Origin: Caenorhabditis elegans
Lineage: Eukaryota > Nematoda > Chromadorea > Rhabditida > Rhabditidae
Direction of reading: 5' to 3'
Length of the DNA stretch: 64,000 nt
Assembly: GCF_000002985.6 (NCBI RefSeq)
Contig: NC_003283.11
Coordinates: 20,860,181-20,924,180 of the forward strand
Shown: piece by piece, positions 1-10,770 of the stretch
Position numbering within the stretch: the first letter of the stretch is position 1
Layout of the letters: the number at the start of each line of letters is the position of its first letter
Translations under genes and position numbers: made by a program
The notes under the pieces: generated by a model
The model's database searches: none
What the model saw: the letters and a program-made list of their open reading frames with translations, nothing else
Told to the model about the DNA's origin: nothing

Positions 1-39
1 TCATAATTTTGAAAAATAAATATCAAAATTTGAGTAAAT

Positions 40-372
40 GTGGAATAGCGCCAGTGGAGAAAGTGTTAGAAACTACTTCAACCAAAGTAGCCAAAATAAT
101 CGAATATTATAATAAAACTTTTCAAACATTTTTGGGAAATTTTTTTATTTACTGTCAAAAAAAAATTACTTAGTTTTTTCCACTCACAATTTTTGAAGTG
201 GACCAAAAAAATTTTTTTCCTACATTTCTTTTACTGTAATTGTGTTTTTATTATTCGTATTAAAACATTTAAAAGCCGGATCATGCGACACTGTTTCGAA
301 TTTTCTAAAAAGCTCATATTTTTAAAAATTTTGGCAATTTGCCAAAACTTTGACCGCTACTCCACCTTAAAC
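40..372. repeat. Palindromic MITE-like repeat, family A
   Basis: The left end reads like TGGAATAGCGCCAGTGGAGAAA and the right end like CCGCTACTCCACC, an imperfect terminal inverted repeat. The internal segments (phrases near 60-130 and 170-370) recur at 13.7-14.2, 23.3-23.7, 26.6-27.0, 41.9 and 54.3-54.7 kb. It lies in the presumed intron of the protease gene. Confidence 0.6.
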
Positions 373-566
373 TTTCCAATTTTAGTCGATAGTTACACAA
401 ATTTGCAGATACTTTGTGCACATTTTCATCTCAAATATGTATTAAAATAACATGTAAAAATTATCGAAATGTGCAAAATAAATCAGTGATTAAACGAAGA
501 ATCCCGCCCAACAAATTTGGCATGAGCTAAAATATAACACTCTGAAAAAGTTACTGAAAATCATAC

Positions 567-936
567 TTCGGTTTCTTCCAATTCTTATTTTCACATAGAT
601 TTCCTCGAGAACCAATTGTTGTGATGAAACCGTGTGCAGCAGTAATAATGTGATAAGGACTTATAATTGAACCACCTAATCGATTGACACCATCAACAGT
701 GAATGATACAGCCCAAGGAAAGTTTTTGATTTTTGATTCCTGTTGAATTCCACAAGATTCCATCAACACCTCATTATCGACTATAGTTTGAAACGATTCC
801 ATCGAAACTCAAAAAAATTGTTGCATTTTTACAAGATTTATAAATTCTTACAAGCGTTTCCAATCCAAACAGGTTCAAACGTGATTACAGGAACTGTGAA
901 AATAATAATTAATGCAGTAATTGAAAAACATAACAT
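567..936 (-). CDS. Trypsin-like serine protease, N-terminal part (gene runs off left edge)
   Basis: Two coding exons on the minus strand: 936-852 and 807-567, joined in phase across a 44-nt GTAAG...GAG intron. The first exon encodes a hydrophobic signal peptide beginning MLCFSITALIIIFTV. The second carries the start of an S1 peptidase domain: PWAVSF, then GGSIISPYHIITAAH, which contains the catalytic His in the TAAH box. A GTATGA donor follows at 566. The Asp and Ser parts of the triad are not in the window, and no further minus-strand exon is visible in 1-560, which is filled by a palindromic repeat. The rest is therefore either left of the window or lost. The family is secreted endopeptidases (gut, defence or cuticle). 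The start is the first ATG ahead of the signal sequence. A truncated pseudogene cannot be excluded. Confidence 0.7.
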
Positions 937-2150
937 CAATAATGCTGTCTGTAATTGAACTGTTTCATTTAGTAAAAGTTTTTAATAAAAAAGGGTATAA
1001 AATACATCCCAACAAAAAACAATATCGCTAATAACCTTGAAAACATGATTATTTGTAAGAGGTGGGGTCGGTAATAAATCATGTTTTCACTTGTTTGGAA
1101 GCCTTTTAAAGCGAAACTGATTAATAGTGAGAAGTGAGTGAAAGATAGTTAGGACACACATAAATTCAAAAACGAACAATAGCATGAAAACAAAGACAGT
1201 AAGATGCTTTTGAAGTAAAATTGGAGAAAATTCGATTGTATATGGATCACTTTAAACGCGTTTGGAAAAGGTTGGTGAACAGAGATAAATTCGATTTCAA
1301 AATTGTCTCTGTGTTTGGTTTTAAACTTTATTTCCAAAACATTTCTTGAAAATGCCTATTCTTTTCCTACAGGAATCGACCTCTATATCGACTATCTATG
1401 AAGTATGTTTCTACGCCAAAAATGCAAAAAAAAGTTTAGAGGAAATATTGATGATGGGGTTAAATTGAATTTGAATGTATTCCTATTGGGAGAATAGAAT
1501 AGATGGGAATTAGGATGGACTTTTCAACCCAGCATTGAAAATCAACATTTTGATGTGTAATCTCTCTACAATCTGCACTTTATTTTATTCTGTGCCGGAA
1601 ATGCAAAAGGTGGGTAATTGGAGAATTCTCTTCAAATTCTTTGAATATGATCTTTGTCCCTTCTTATCATGATGAAACGAATCGGCACCACCCGACTTCT
1701 GTGTTCGTCAAATCCCCAAGGTGTTCCATCTCTTCCATTCCTCCGTCTTCTGTCCTCTTCCAGGAATTATTATTTGCTATCTGTGCTCGCAACAATTTTG
1801 ACGTCAAAAAAAAATGTCGAGAATAGTTGCTAGTGTCCAGCCCTTGTGTTTTAAAAAATAGTGACAAAAAGTGAGGGAGCTGCTTGTTGTGAAAAAGAAC
1901 TCAAAAGCGGAAAGAATATGGAGTCCCATGGGTAGCGAAGTTTGGGGCACAAAAGTTTCGGCGGCTAACACCACTTTGTTTTATTATTTGAGCTGATAGA
2001 GAGTATTATCTAGCTCAGCAACATTTTTTGACATTCTTTAATATTAAATGTGGAGTAGAGTTTAAAAAAATCAAGCTTTATATGACTGAAAACAGACCCG
2101 AATGATCAAATATGAACGTTTTTTTAAAAGTTTTCTACATTTATTATGAT
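937..2150. other. Intergenic region, no gene seen
   Basis: This lies between the head of the minus-strand protease gene and the upstream region of the TWK channel gene. Only short, low-quality reading frames are present on either strand. Both genes point away from it, so it probably holds both promoters. I see no RNA gene in it. Confidence 0.5.
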
Positions 2151-2154
2151 TTAT

Positions 2155-2610
2155 TCGATTTTTCCAAAATTAAAGAAACGACCGAATTAAATTTGAATTC
2201 CCGCGCAAATGAGTGATGTCATTTAAAAAAATTGTTTTTTTCGACATTTTATATTTTTTTTTCCGTTTTCTGGCATCATTCTACTGTTTTTTCTGGCTAT
2301 TTTCTTCTGTATTTTATTTAAAACTCTGTTTGTAAAATTTGCAAACACTTTTCCGAGAAAAAACGATCAAATTGTCGATTTTTAGGCCAAGTTTGAAATT
2401 TCCGTCAATTTCCTTCGGGTTATCAAGCTTTATTCATGACAAATTGACAAACGGGGTTTTAAATCAAATAAGTAAGAAAAAAAATCAAAAAAAAAACCGA
2501 CGAATTGTGCCAGAAAACGCGGAAATGTCGAAAATGACGTCACTCATTTGTGCGGGAATCCAAATTTAACTCGTCCGTTTCTTTTATTTTTGAAAAATTG
2601 AAATTATAGT
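2155..2610. repeat. MITE-like inverted repeat upstream of TWK gene
   Basis: Ends of about 65 bases are imperfect inverted copies. The left end (about 2159-2224) includes GAATTCCCGCGCAAATGAG and the right end (about 2536-2606) is its reverse complement with a few mismatches. The interior is AT-rich and non-coding. A related palindrome sits inside the repeat at 39.35-39.95 kb. Confidence 0.7.
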
Positions 2611-2800
2611 TTTTTTCACAGTTATATTCGGTTATTAGGGTTCATTTTCTGTAAATTAAACAAAACACAGGTTTGGCTCTACTTCATATTTATAAAGGTG
2701 ACTATTTATAAAGTCAACAATAATACTATTTAGCACGTCACATCCATTGAGTTCAATTTCCCTGTGTTTGAAAACCATATTATATTATAGCCACATCTCA

Positions 2801-5563
2801 ATGTTACTCTCTCATGGAGAACATCGGCAGTCTTTTAAACAGAAAAGAGCAGAAGAGAAACGAAGATGGAGTTCATCGGGTTCACATCATCAACCTCAAG
2901 CCAAACAGAGTCTAGCAGTGCTGGCACAGTTGATGCTACCTGCGTTAATTGAGGAGCATACAGCGCAGGTCTTTCATCATTTCTAAAAATCTCTCCATTC
3001 ATCTAATCTGATCAGAACTACTTTCTTACAGCAAGAGGATGTGGTTGTACCAACTCACTACAAAGCAGATGGAAGTTTATCTAGAACAGCCTCCAACCGT
3101 CGGCACGTCTTTCAAAGTGTAAATCTACTGCAACGGGCAAACGGTCAGATGAGAAAAGGTGCTGCAGGAGTTTGGGATGTAAGTACATCTGTCAATTTAT
3201 TGGAACTTATTGTTTGAAAAAATTAAATTGAACTCACCAAAAAATTAGAAAACATTGACCGTATTTATATTTCTTCATACTAATTACACCCCATCAGAAG
3301 TGTCACTTTACCATAGGGCGAAAGCTCAAGTGAGAATATCCTGAAGGAGGAAGCATCAGGATGCTCTTCTTGTTAAAATGGGACAATTGGTTCAACATAA
3401 GGGGATGAGAGAAGTGCTTTCACCCGTTCCTTTGATTTGATATAAAGAGCTCCCTTACTCTTTTCTACTCACTCGGCTCATAAAGCGATTTCTAAAATTT
3501 AAGAGTGACTGGTCGTAGAAATGTTTGGCAATATATTTCCAAACTCAAATAAATTGTCGGTAGGCTATTATGCACATAATTTTGTAATCTATTATTTTTC
3601 TACTGTTTCACTTGTAATAAGTATTCATTAACAGATTGCTGGCCGAGCTCATCTTGCCGGAAAACGAAAAGTAGAACAACTTCAGCAGAAGCCTCCACTG
3701 TGGTTAGTCATATTGAATCAAGCATATCATAAATATGGATTGAAGGTTAGACTCATTAAAGTTAATTTTATTAAACAACGCTTCCTTCTAGCACGCAGTT
3801 CTTATCATCGTTTTTCTCATATATTGTATATCCGGTGGACTGGTGTTCTGGCTTATTGAAGAACCTTATCAATCGGAACTTCGGGACGCATGGCAACACA
3901 AAATCGAAAATAACCGAACAGCGAGAGTGGATGCGATGATGAAAAAAATTTTCAATAATTCTGATTACTTGATTTATATCAAAGGGAATACTTCCCAACG
4001 GTTAACAACATTTTTTATAGAGTAAGTGTATTTTTAGATATATATTTTTTCGGAATTTCTTGTTTTAGAGAATTAGGTTCCTATGAAAATCAACTTGGTG
4101 TTAAATGGAGCCAACAAAAAATGGATTGGGATTTTTGGAATGCAGTTCTTTTTGCGGGCACAATATGCACTACAATTGGTTATGGTCATATCTATCCGAT
4201 GACCGATGCTGGAAGAATGTTGACCATGATTTTTGCATTATTTGGTAAATTAGCAGTACCAACTTAAAACATAGGCTCAAGTTTAGGAATTCCATTAATG
4301 CTGCTTGTCTTACAAGATTTTGGAAAACTTTTGACCATTACTATGAAGTTCCCGTGGTTTCAAACAAAACGACTTATGAGAAGAATTATGAGATGTTGCA
4401 CAAAACAACCAATTGAAGAAATGAAAGAAATTGAGCGACAGGAACGTCACGATTTGGACATTTTTGATCTGCCGTTACCTGTTGGAATTGCTTTGATAGT
4501 TACATGGGTTAGTGAGTCCAATTGTCGATATTTAATACACATTATGCGTTTGAAGTTTTGAAGTACTACATAGCAAAAAGGAGTGACGCCTTGACACGCG
4601 TTAAAAACTGTCTTAAATATTTTTTTCTCCGTGTCGATTTTATTTTAACTTTAGATCTTCATTTGCTCATTTGTACTCTCGGTATGGGATCATAACTGGA
4701 CACTTCTCGAATCATTCTATTTTTTCTTCACATCTCTGAGTACCGTCGGTCTTGGAGACCTGGTTCCTTCTTCTCCGCGACTGTTAATTACAATGTTTGG
4801 ATTCATCTTGGTTGGATTGTCGCTAGTATCCATGGTTATCAACTTGTTGCAAGCAAAGGTATATTGCGCTTAACATCTCGTATTTTCAGACAAATCGAGA
4901 AACAAATTCCTGATGGGTTGGGGCTCATAATTATGGTTCACCCTCAATAATAATTAAACATTTCTACTTTACAATTAAAAATTCTCAACATGAGTCATGG
5001 CAATATATTTCATAAAAAAAAAAGGTGTCATCACTAATCAGTTTATCAGTGATGATTTTCAAGAGCGGAAAACTCACTCAGTATGATTTCAATATTTTCA
5101 GATGAAATCAACTTACGAAGCTGGCCGAAATGATGAAAAAACACCACATATTCATCAAACCTTACCCACCTCACTTGGAGTTCTGCAATGTTTCTCCCCA
5201 GACGAAGAAAAAAAGACTGATTACTCAGAAAGAAGTTTGAGTAGATCTACTCAAACGAGTTTGAGCCTTCCTGGCGTGAGACAGGTCAATAACACAGCAA
5301 GTATCAATTTGAGATTATTACTATTGCAGGTAGTCTTACGATCAGACGGCGTGCATTGGGTGAACACAGATACCTCATCACCTACGAAATCACCTGATGA
5401 AGTCACCAACCTCGTGGAGTATGAGACGGCTCTGCGTGTCTGCGAACAAATTGGTGATAATAATAATGAGGAATTCTCGGAAGCAGAAAGCCTAATATGC
5501 GAAACAGAAGTTCTTTTAGAAGTTGGAGAATGTCTGTCAGACTTGGAAGAATTTCTAGCTTGA
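2801..5563 (+). CDS. TWK-family two-pore-domain potassium channel
   Basis: Exons: 2801-2968, 3032-3178, 3635-3745, 3792-4021, 4069-4244, 4287-4507, 4655-4858 and 5102-5563; all phases agree, giving about 572 residues. It has the K2P layout: M1 (~143-166), a long extracellular cap with two N-glycosylation sequons (NNS, NTS), pore loop 1 TIGYGH (~254-259), M2, M3 starting at GIALIVTW, pore loop 2 TVGLGD (~381-386), M4, and a ~150-residue cytoplasmic C-tail rich in Ser and acidic residues. The product should be a plasma-membrane background K+ channel setting resting potential in nerve or muscle. The start is the ATG just after an acceptor-like TATTATAG, suggesting trans-splicing. A canonical but optional 54-nt in-frame intron (5276-5329) lies in the tail. 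A polyadenylation signal is at 5602. It is a twk gene, but I cannot say which number. Confidence 0.93.
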
Positions 5564-5601
5564 CTCGGTTTTCTTCTATATTTTTTATTATATTTTTCCC
5601 T

Positions 5602-5607
5602 AATAAA
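5602..5607 (+). terminator. Polyadenylation signal of TWK gene
   Basis: AATAAA 39 bases after the TGA stop, in AT-rich sequence. Confidence 0.6.
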
Positions 5608-5744
5608 CAAAAATAACAAAATTCAAAAGATGATAAAAAACAACTTTTTTTTTCAAATGAATATCGCTCGCTCAACAATACTAGGGAAATTATGCTGACT
5701 GAAAAATGTTTTCCCACCATTAAAATCAGGGGTGGGCGGCAGAC

Positions 5745-6200
5745 GATTTTTTCCGGCAAATGAGCAAATTGGCAAATTGCCGAAATTGAAAATTTCCGTC
5801 AAATCGGCAAATTGCTGGTATTGAAAATTTCCGTCTAATCCGCAAATAGGCAAATTGTCGGAATTGAAAATTTCTAGCAAATCGGCAAACCAGCAAATTT
5901 CCGTAATTGAAAATTTCCGGCAAATCGACAAACCGGTAAATTGCCGATTTGCCGAATTTGCAGGAAGAACGGCAAGTGCCGAAAATGTTCGACAAATTAA
6001 TTTGCAAATTGTGGGTTTGCACATTTTGTTTTGAAAATTTCAGAATTCCAATTTTAATCGGCAAAATTGTACGTATCTTATGAATGCCTTATGAAAAAAA
6101 AATTTCAAAAGGCACTGCTTCAGTGTTTTTGTATAATAAAAAATTCATATTAACATTTCCGGCAAAGCTGATATCCGGCAAGCCGGCGAATGGCCGGAAT
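5745..6200. repeat. CGGCAAATTGCCG-type dispersed repeat cluster
   Basis: Tandem, degenerate units of the kind CGGCAAATTGCCG alternate with GAAAATTTCCG through this stretch. Sister copies occur near 15.1, 17.47, 22.37-22.48, 32.63-32.88 and 53.02-53.17 kb, usually next to a phrase such as GTGTGCGGC. The stretch is non-coding, and the minus-strand reading frames here are by-products of the repeat. Confidence 0.7.
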
Positions 6201-6775
6201 TGAAAACTTTCTGCTAATATAAGTTTTCTGTGTTCTGAAAAATAATTATCGAGAAATTTTGTCTAAAATTGACAATTCTTTATGATAAGTTTAATGACAA
6301 ATTCTATAATATGTATTTTTAATCAATGTTGATAAAACTCACTCACTTGTTGTTCAAAATATATTATAAAACAAAGAACCTATTTATCATTACATTATTA
6401 TCATCACGCCATTGAGAATATTCTGACAGCGCGCTCATTTTCTTGTATTTTGTTCTTTTTAAACTTTTCTGCGGCGCCAAATACGGGAATCGTAGACAAA
6501 CCTGCAAAAGTTGTTATCAGTTTTTATTCCGGATTAAAAGAAAGTACAAAATTCATTGAATACAGTTATTTGTAAACCAACATTTATTATGAACAAAATG
6601 ATTTTCAGATTTTAAAATTAAACGAATTATACCCGGCAATATCCCGAGCAGCTTTTAAAGCATGCAGTAAAACAGGACTTTAACATACTAGAAATGAAAC
6701 AATTAAAACTATGTTTGGAATGGTTTAGTGGTTGCGGATGAGAATACGAAAAATGTATTTTCTCAATTTTTAATG

Positions 6776-8240
6776 ACGCATTGTATGGCAGTGGCTTATG
6801 TGAAGAAACTCCTGTCGTGTGAGACAAATTTCCAAGTCATCAAAAACATTGAAGAAGAGAATTCCAACTCCATCCAAGTTACGGGAAACATTTGAGTGTG
6901 CGATCTCACTGAAATTAAAAACAATTCATTTAGATAATTTACGTCAAGGCTAAAAATAACAGTTTCACATTCGAATTTCTAAAAATAGATGTTAAATTTG
7001 TTCTGTTCAAATAGAAGGAACTACTGATAACCAGTTCTTTATCACACTCCACCAGTAACTCAATTTCTTGACAACTAACACATAGCATTCAACAAATAGT
7101 AAATTCTTTACCTTCCATTTTCCATAGTACAAACGATGAACTTCCATTTTCCATGCCCACATCCGGTTTGGAGTGGAGTAAAAATTTCCGTAGTAGACGA
7201 AGATGACAAATGGATTAATCCTTGTTCACCAGTTGGAACTTCAACTCGAACGTAGAACGCACGCCTTGCAGAGGAAGAGCAGTTGATTTCAATCTGAAAA
7301 TATGAACAATAACCTTGGATTTATTTTCTCGCTAAAATTTCCGGAATTTTGAACCTCCAGAAAAAAAAACTAATTTTGACATTTTTTTAAAGAAGTTTCA
7401 TAACGAAATTCTTTTATCTAAGCATTTTTAGGCATATTCGTTTAAAATACCCACAACCGTTAGTCAGTCCTTCTTAAAAAACCCTTTTCTGTTCAAAAAT
7501 AGCATTAATTCACACAACGAATTTAAAGCTAACAATAAAAAGAAGAACGCTTGTTTCCTCCTAGTCATTGTTAAAAGAATACATTATTAAAGGGGGAGTA
7601 GATTTTGTGGGTATTTTTCTTAAACAGACTAAAACTGTCCCAAAACCACTTAATTTCATAATGAGACTTCACAAAAAATTTCCATAATGGAGGGCCAAAA
7701 TTTCGAAAAAAAGAGCCAAATTTTGCTAAAATCAGAAATTTTGCCCACTTCTCCTTTCCGAGGAATTTTAACGTTTCTGATATTATCCCTTTCATCCATA
7801 TTTTGGTAATTTATCTAGCGTAAACTTGATTGAGATAATTTTCAGGCCGATGGGAATTTACGCGAGATAAATTACCAAAATATGTATTAAAGGGTGATAA
7901 TATCATGAAAGTTGAATTCCAGTGGCTAATTAATATGTTCAGAAATCTCAGGAATACGCTTACATTTGTTGCATCAGCGTGACAAATTTCATTCTGAAGA
8001 TTAGTGGAAAAATCTTGTGAGAGATTCGATGAGTTGCGGCGAAGAGATCCTTTTAAACCAGCAATTGATGATTTTTGTTGAACATCCGATTCTCTCTAAA
8101 AACACAACAAATTACAGATTGTTTTCCAATTTAAAACAAAGTTTTCTTACGTTTCCGTTATACTCGCGTTGGCAAGAAGACGAGGTTGCGAAAAATCCGG
8201 TTCCAAAGCTAGTTGAACTTGGTTTAGAAACAACAAACAT
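6776..8240 (-). CDS. Unrecognised small protein, four exons (nematode-type gene)
   Basis: Minus-strand exons, approximate: 8240-8151, 8095-7964, 7293-7114 and about 6900-6776. Start: the ATG at 8240 follows a strong poly-T/CAG acceptor, typical of trans-splicing, and begins MFVVSKPSSTSFGTG. Exon 2 is Ser/Asn-rich. Exon 3 begins IEINCSSS and contains FYVRVEVPTGEQG and TGCGHGKW. The first three exons join in phase 0 with good GTAAG/CAG sites. The last exon is open for about 46 codons in one frame (SEIAHSNVSRNLDG...) and ends in TAA; a second frame there is open for about 37 codons, so the C-terminus is less certain. The total is roughly 180 residues. There is no signal peptide, membrane segment or family motif that I recognise. 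It is convergent with the TWK gene. Intron 2 carries a repeat related to the subtelomeric inverted repeat. Confidence 0.5.
7585..7905. repeat. Diverged relative of the subtelomeric repeat
   Basis: AAAGGGGGAGTAGATTTTGTGG, followed by ACTAAAACTG and a phrase ending CATAATGAGACTTC, matches the order seen at 60.90-61.00 kb (AAAAGGGTGTAGAATTTGTGG, ACTAAAACTGG, CATAATGAAACTT). It continues into ATTATCCCTTTCATCCATATTTTGG and its inverse near 7870-7905. It is an older copy inside an intron. Confidence 0.55.
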
Positions 8241-8750
8241 TGTGTTCAGCTGAAAAAAAAACAATACGTTTCTCACAGGAAATACACAATCAAAAATAAA
8301 GAATTTCAAGGTAACAATCCCTGTATCAACAAAAATGCACCAAGCGACAGAGAGAAAGTCAACGGAGAATGAACCTTCTAGATGTCAGCAGTACCGCCCC
8401 TTCAACATAGACTCCGCCTCTATTGCCACCACTTTTTACGCTAACAGTCTATATCTCTTCGCTCTATGAAACTCTTATTAGAAGTGAGAAAAAACATTGA
8501 AATAAAAGGAAATGATAAAGTGAAGCAAAGGAATGAGACAAGTAACAAATATTTAATCGTTCTCTGTTTGATTTTATTAGGAATTTCACCACAAGTAGTC
8601 AGACTTTCTGTAAATTTTTGTGACTTTTTTTTTTGGTAATTTTTTGTTTTTTTAGTTTATAAATAAACAATATTTTTAAGAAACAATCGTAATTTGCGTT
8701 TTATATGGTTAAACGGTAGGACGGGGAAGGAACGGGCTGCGAACTGCCAT
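8241..8750. other. Gene-free stretch
   Basis: This is the upstream region of the minus-strand gene ending at 8240. I see no gene or obvious repeat; A+T-rich with a short pyrimidine-rich patch near 8390-8470. Confidence 0.4.
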
Positions 8751-8885
8751 AGCTGCAAGACCACGCAGGCGCCGCTTCAAACCACGCAGGCAACGCGCCG
8801 AAACCACACAGAAGCTGACAGTCTTGAGCGTGGCTTGTAGGCGTTGCCTGCGTGGATTGGAGCGGCACCTGCGCGGTTTGATTTA
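8750..8885. repeat. GC-rich inverted repeat (long hairpin)
   Basis: CCACGCAGGCGCCGCTTCAA and CCACGCAGGCAACGC on the left face GCGTTGCCTGCGTGG and GGAGCGGCACCTGCG on the right, giving a stem of about 40 base pairs around a ~40-nt loop. The GC content stands out sharply from the AT-rich surroundings. It is probably a small palindromic repeat element; there is no reading frame. Confidence 0.7.
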
Positions 8886-9494
8886 TCTCAATAGAACCTA
8901 ACGCATGGCATGATTTACAGATTTTTAAAATTTGAAATTATTTCCGTGGGTGTTGGAAATTTTGCATGAATGTATTTCCCAAAACATCAAAAATCAATAA
9001 AATTTATGCAAAAATAATAAATTTTATTCAAAATTTAAAAAAGAAGTTCAAAGTTTCCTTTTTGATTGTGGTAGAATGCAATGTAAAAAAAAACCACAGC
9101 AATTCTATAAGAACTATGTAATTTTCTTGTTTCTTCTTGTACACAAAAATTTCCAAAATACACTCATAATGGATATAAAAACTATAAGTTATTTACTGCG
9201 GTACGTTTTCAGAACATGCCTCTCTTAAAGAATCAAGATTAAAAAAAAAGGAATACGTCATTTTCTGGAGTTTGCAACAAAATGTAAACGGAAAAGCTGG
9301 TTACAGACATAAATCAATATTGACAATAATGACGAAAAAAGTATGCATCTCGAAATAGACTAAACCATGATTGGTTAAAAATAGTGATTAAATAAAGTTA
9401 ACAGTGAGCCAAAAAAGGCTCGTTTGCTTTCAAGACAAGCTATACATTCTTGGTTTACAAAAAGGTAGATGATATATTTTTAAATATTGAATAC

Positions 9495-9748
9495 ACCTAT
9501 TTTCTCTTATTTCCGCTATTCCAATTTAATTTAACGAAGAGTTTGTATAAAATATAGTGGGCTAAGAAACTTTGAACGTTACAGTATTGGCACGCGTGCA
9601 AATCTTCAATTTTTCTTGTTTTATCGTCCCTCTGTTTTTTATCTTTAATATTCGCAAAGTGATTTCCGACATTCCAGAGTTGATCGAATGGGGGAAATAC
9701 TTTTTTGTTGATATATCTGAATGATTCGATTTGCGCTTCTACAATCAT
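9495..9748 (-). CDS. Possible small orphan ORF
   Basis: An 83-residue frame with a true ATG (MIVEAQIESFRY...) and mixed, non-repetitive composition. It is Lys-rich at the C-terminus and has one CxxC (ACQYC). It lacks a convincing upstream acceptor, a neighbouring exon or a recognised domain. It may be chance, or a fragment of a degraded gene. Listed because it is the only protein-like frame in 8.3-10.1 kb. Confidence 0.15.
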
Positions 9749-10143
9749 TTGAAAGAATTTCTAGTTTCATGCTTCAAAGTCCACGTGAAACGACAGAACC
9801 ACGTGCGTTTAAATGAGGAAGGTTGCACCGAAAACATTTAATCGAGGATTGAAGGGAACAAAGTCTATACTACGACAGGAAGAAAAACTGACTGTTATGC
9901 AGTTGGAAATGAAATAACTGGAATTTTTGCATAATACCTCTGAAGTATGGCATTTGGTGTAAAATGACCACAATATTTAATAGTTAACTTAAACAAAAAA
10001 TGCATTAGTTCCCATATGTGGATTTAAAAAGAGATTTGGATTAATAGCGAAAATTAGTAGGCTTATCCGAACTTGTCAAATATAGTTCCAGGTGATTAAT
10101 ATTTTGATCTGATGATTCCTCTGATGATTTGAAATGCTCACAT

Positions 10144-10434
10144 ACACTCAAAATAATAAAACTGCGTGGCGTGTACTGCAGAAAACCTAATATTTAGGCC
10201 CCGCCTTTTAATCGTCCACTCACGGGGAAAACGCAAAAAGCGGTACCCCAGGCAATATCAGCCGCCGACATCATTCGAGGTCCGCGCACCACACTATTTT
10301 TCTCACTGTTGGCGTGGCGAGCTGTCCCCCCCTCCCCTATTTTTGTCTTTTCCCCGTGAGTGGACGATTAAAAGGCGGGGCCTAAATATTAGGTTTTCTG
10401 CAGTGCACGCCACGCAGTTTTATTATTTTGAGTG
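10144..10434. repeat. Short DNA-transposon-like element with ~90-bp perfect-looking TIRs
   Basis: About 90 bases at 10144-10233 (ACACTCAAAATAATAAAACT ... CGTCCACTCACGGGGAAAA) are repeated in inverted orientation at 10347-10434 with only one or two differences. The ~110-bp centre is non-coding and includes a C-tract. This is a non-autonomous element, and the high arm identity implies recent activity or conversion. Confidence 0.85.
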
Positions 10435-10439
10435 TATAA

Positions 10440-10770
10440 ACTTTTATAAAAAATAGGCAAAGTATGTTCCCATGCATAAATGAGACCGGTGTCCCCCGGT
10501 ACTTGGTGCCCGGTGCTGGGTTTAGAGCTCCCCACACCCTGGCACCACACTGTACCACCCTTCTTCTCCTCAATTCTGCACACTATTGTCTCATTCCGAG
10601 CGTGAATCAAAGGGAGGCCGAGGCGATAGGAACAGCTGTGTGGTACGACCTAATAGAGGGCGCCTCGCTCTTTATGCTTATGGGTGTCGAGAGAGGGGAT
10701 ACCAGAGAAGGCACTGCCAACCACTTCGTCATGATTACCATTAACATATACCACAAATGTTCTTTTTGAA
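10440..10770. other. GC-rich patch with a pre-miRNA-like stem-loop
   Basis: This stretch is far more GC-rich than its surroundings. It contains a fold at 10498-10556: GGTAC, GGTGCC and GGTGCTGGG on the left pair with CCCCACACC, GGCACC and GTACC on the right across a 9-nt loop. A 101-codon plus-strand frame covers the patch but looks unlike a protein and has no splice context. Function unknown. Confidence 0.35.

Noticed and set aside
5653..6064. Minus-strand frames of 112-123 codons with repeated CRFARN/FQF units
   Set aside because: The periodic peptide is a translation of CGGCAAATT-type repeat units, not a gene.
10464..10769. 101-codon frame in the GC-rich patch
   Set aside because: The composition is odd, no acceptor or partner exon is present, and the DNA folds as a hairpin; not called as a protein.
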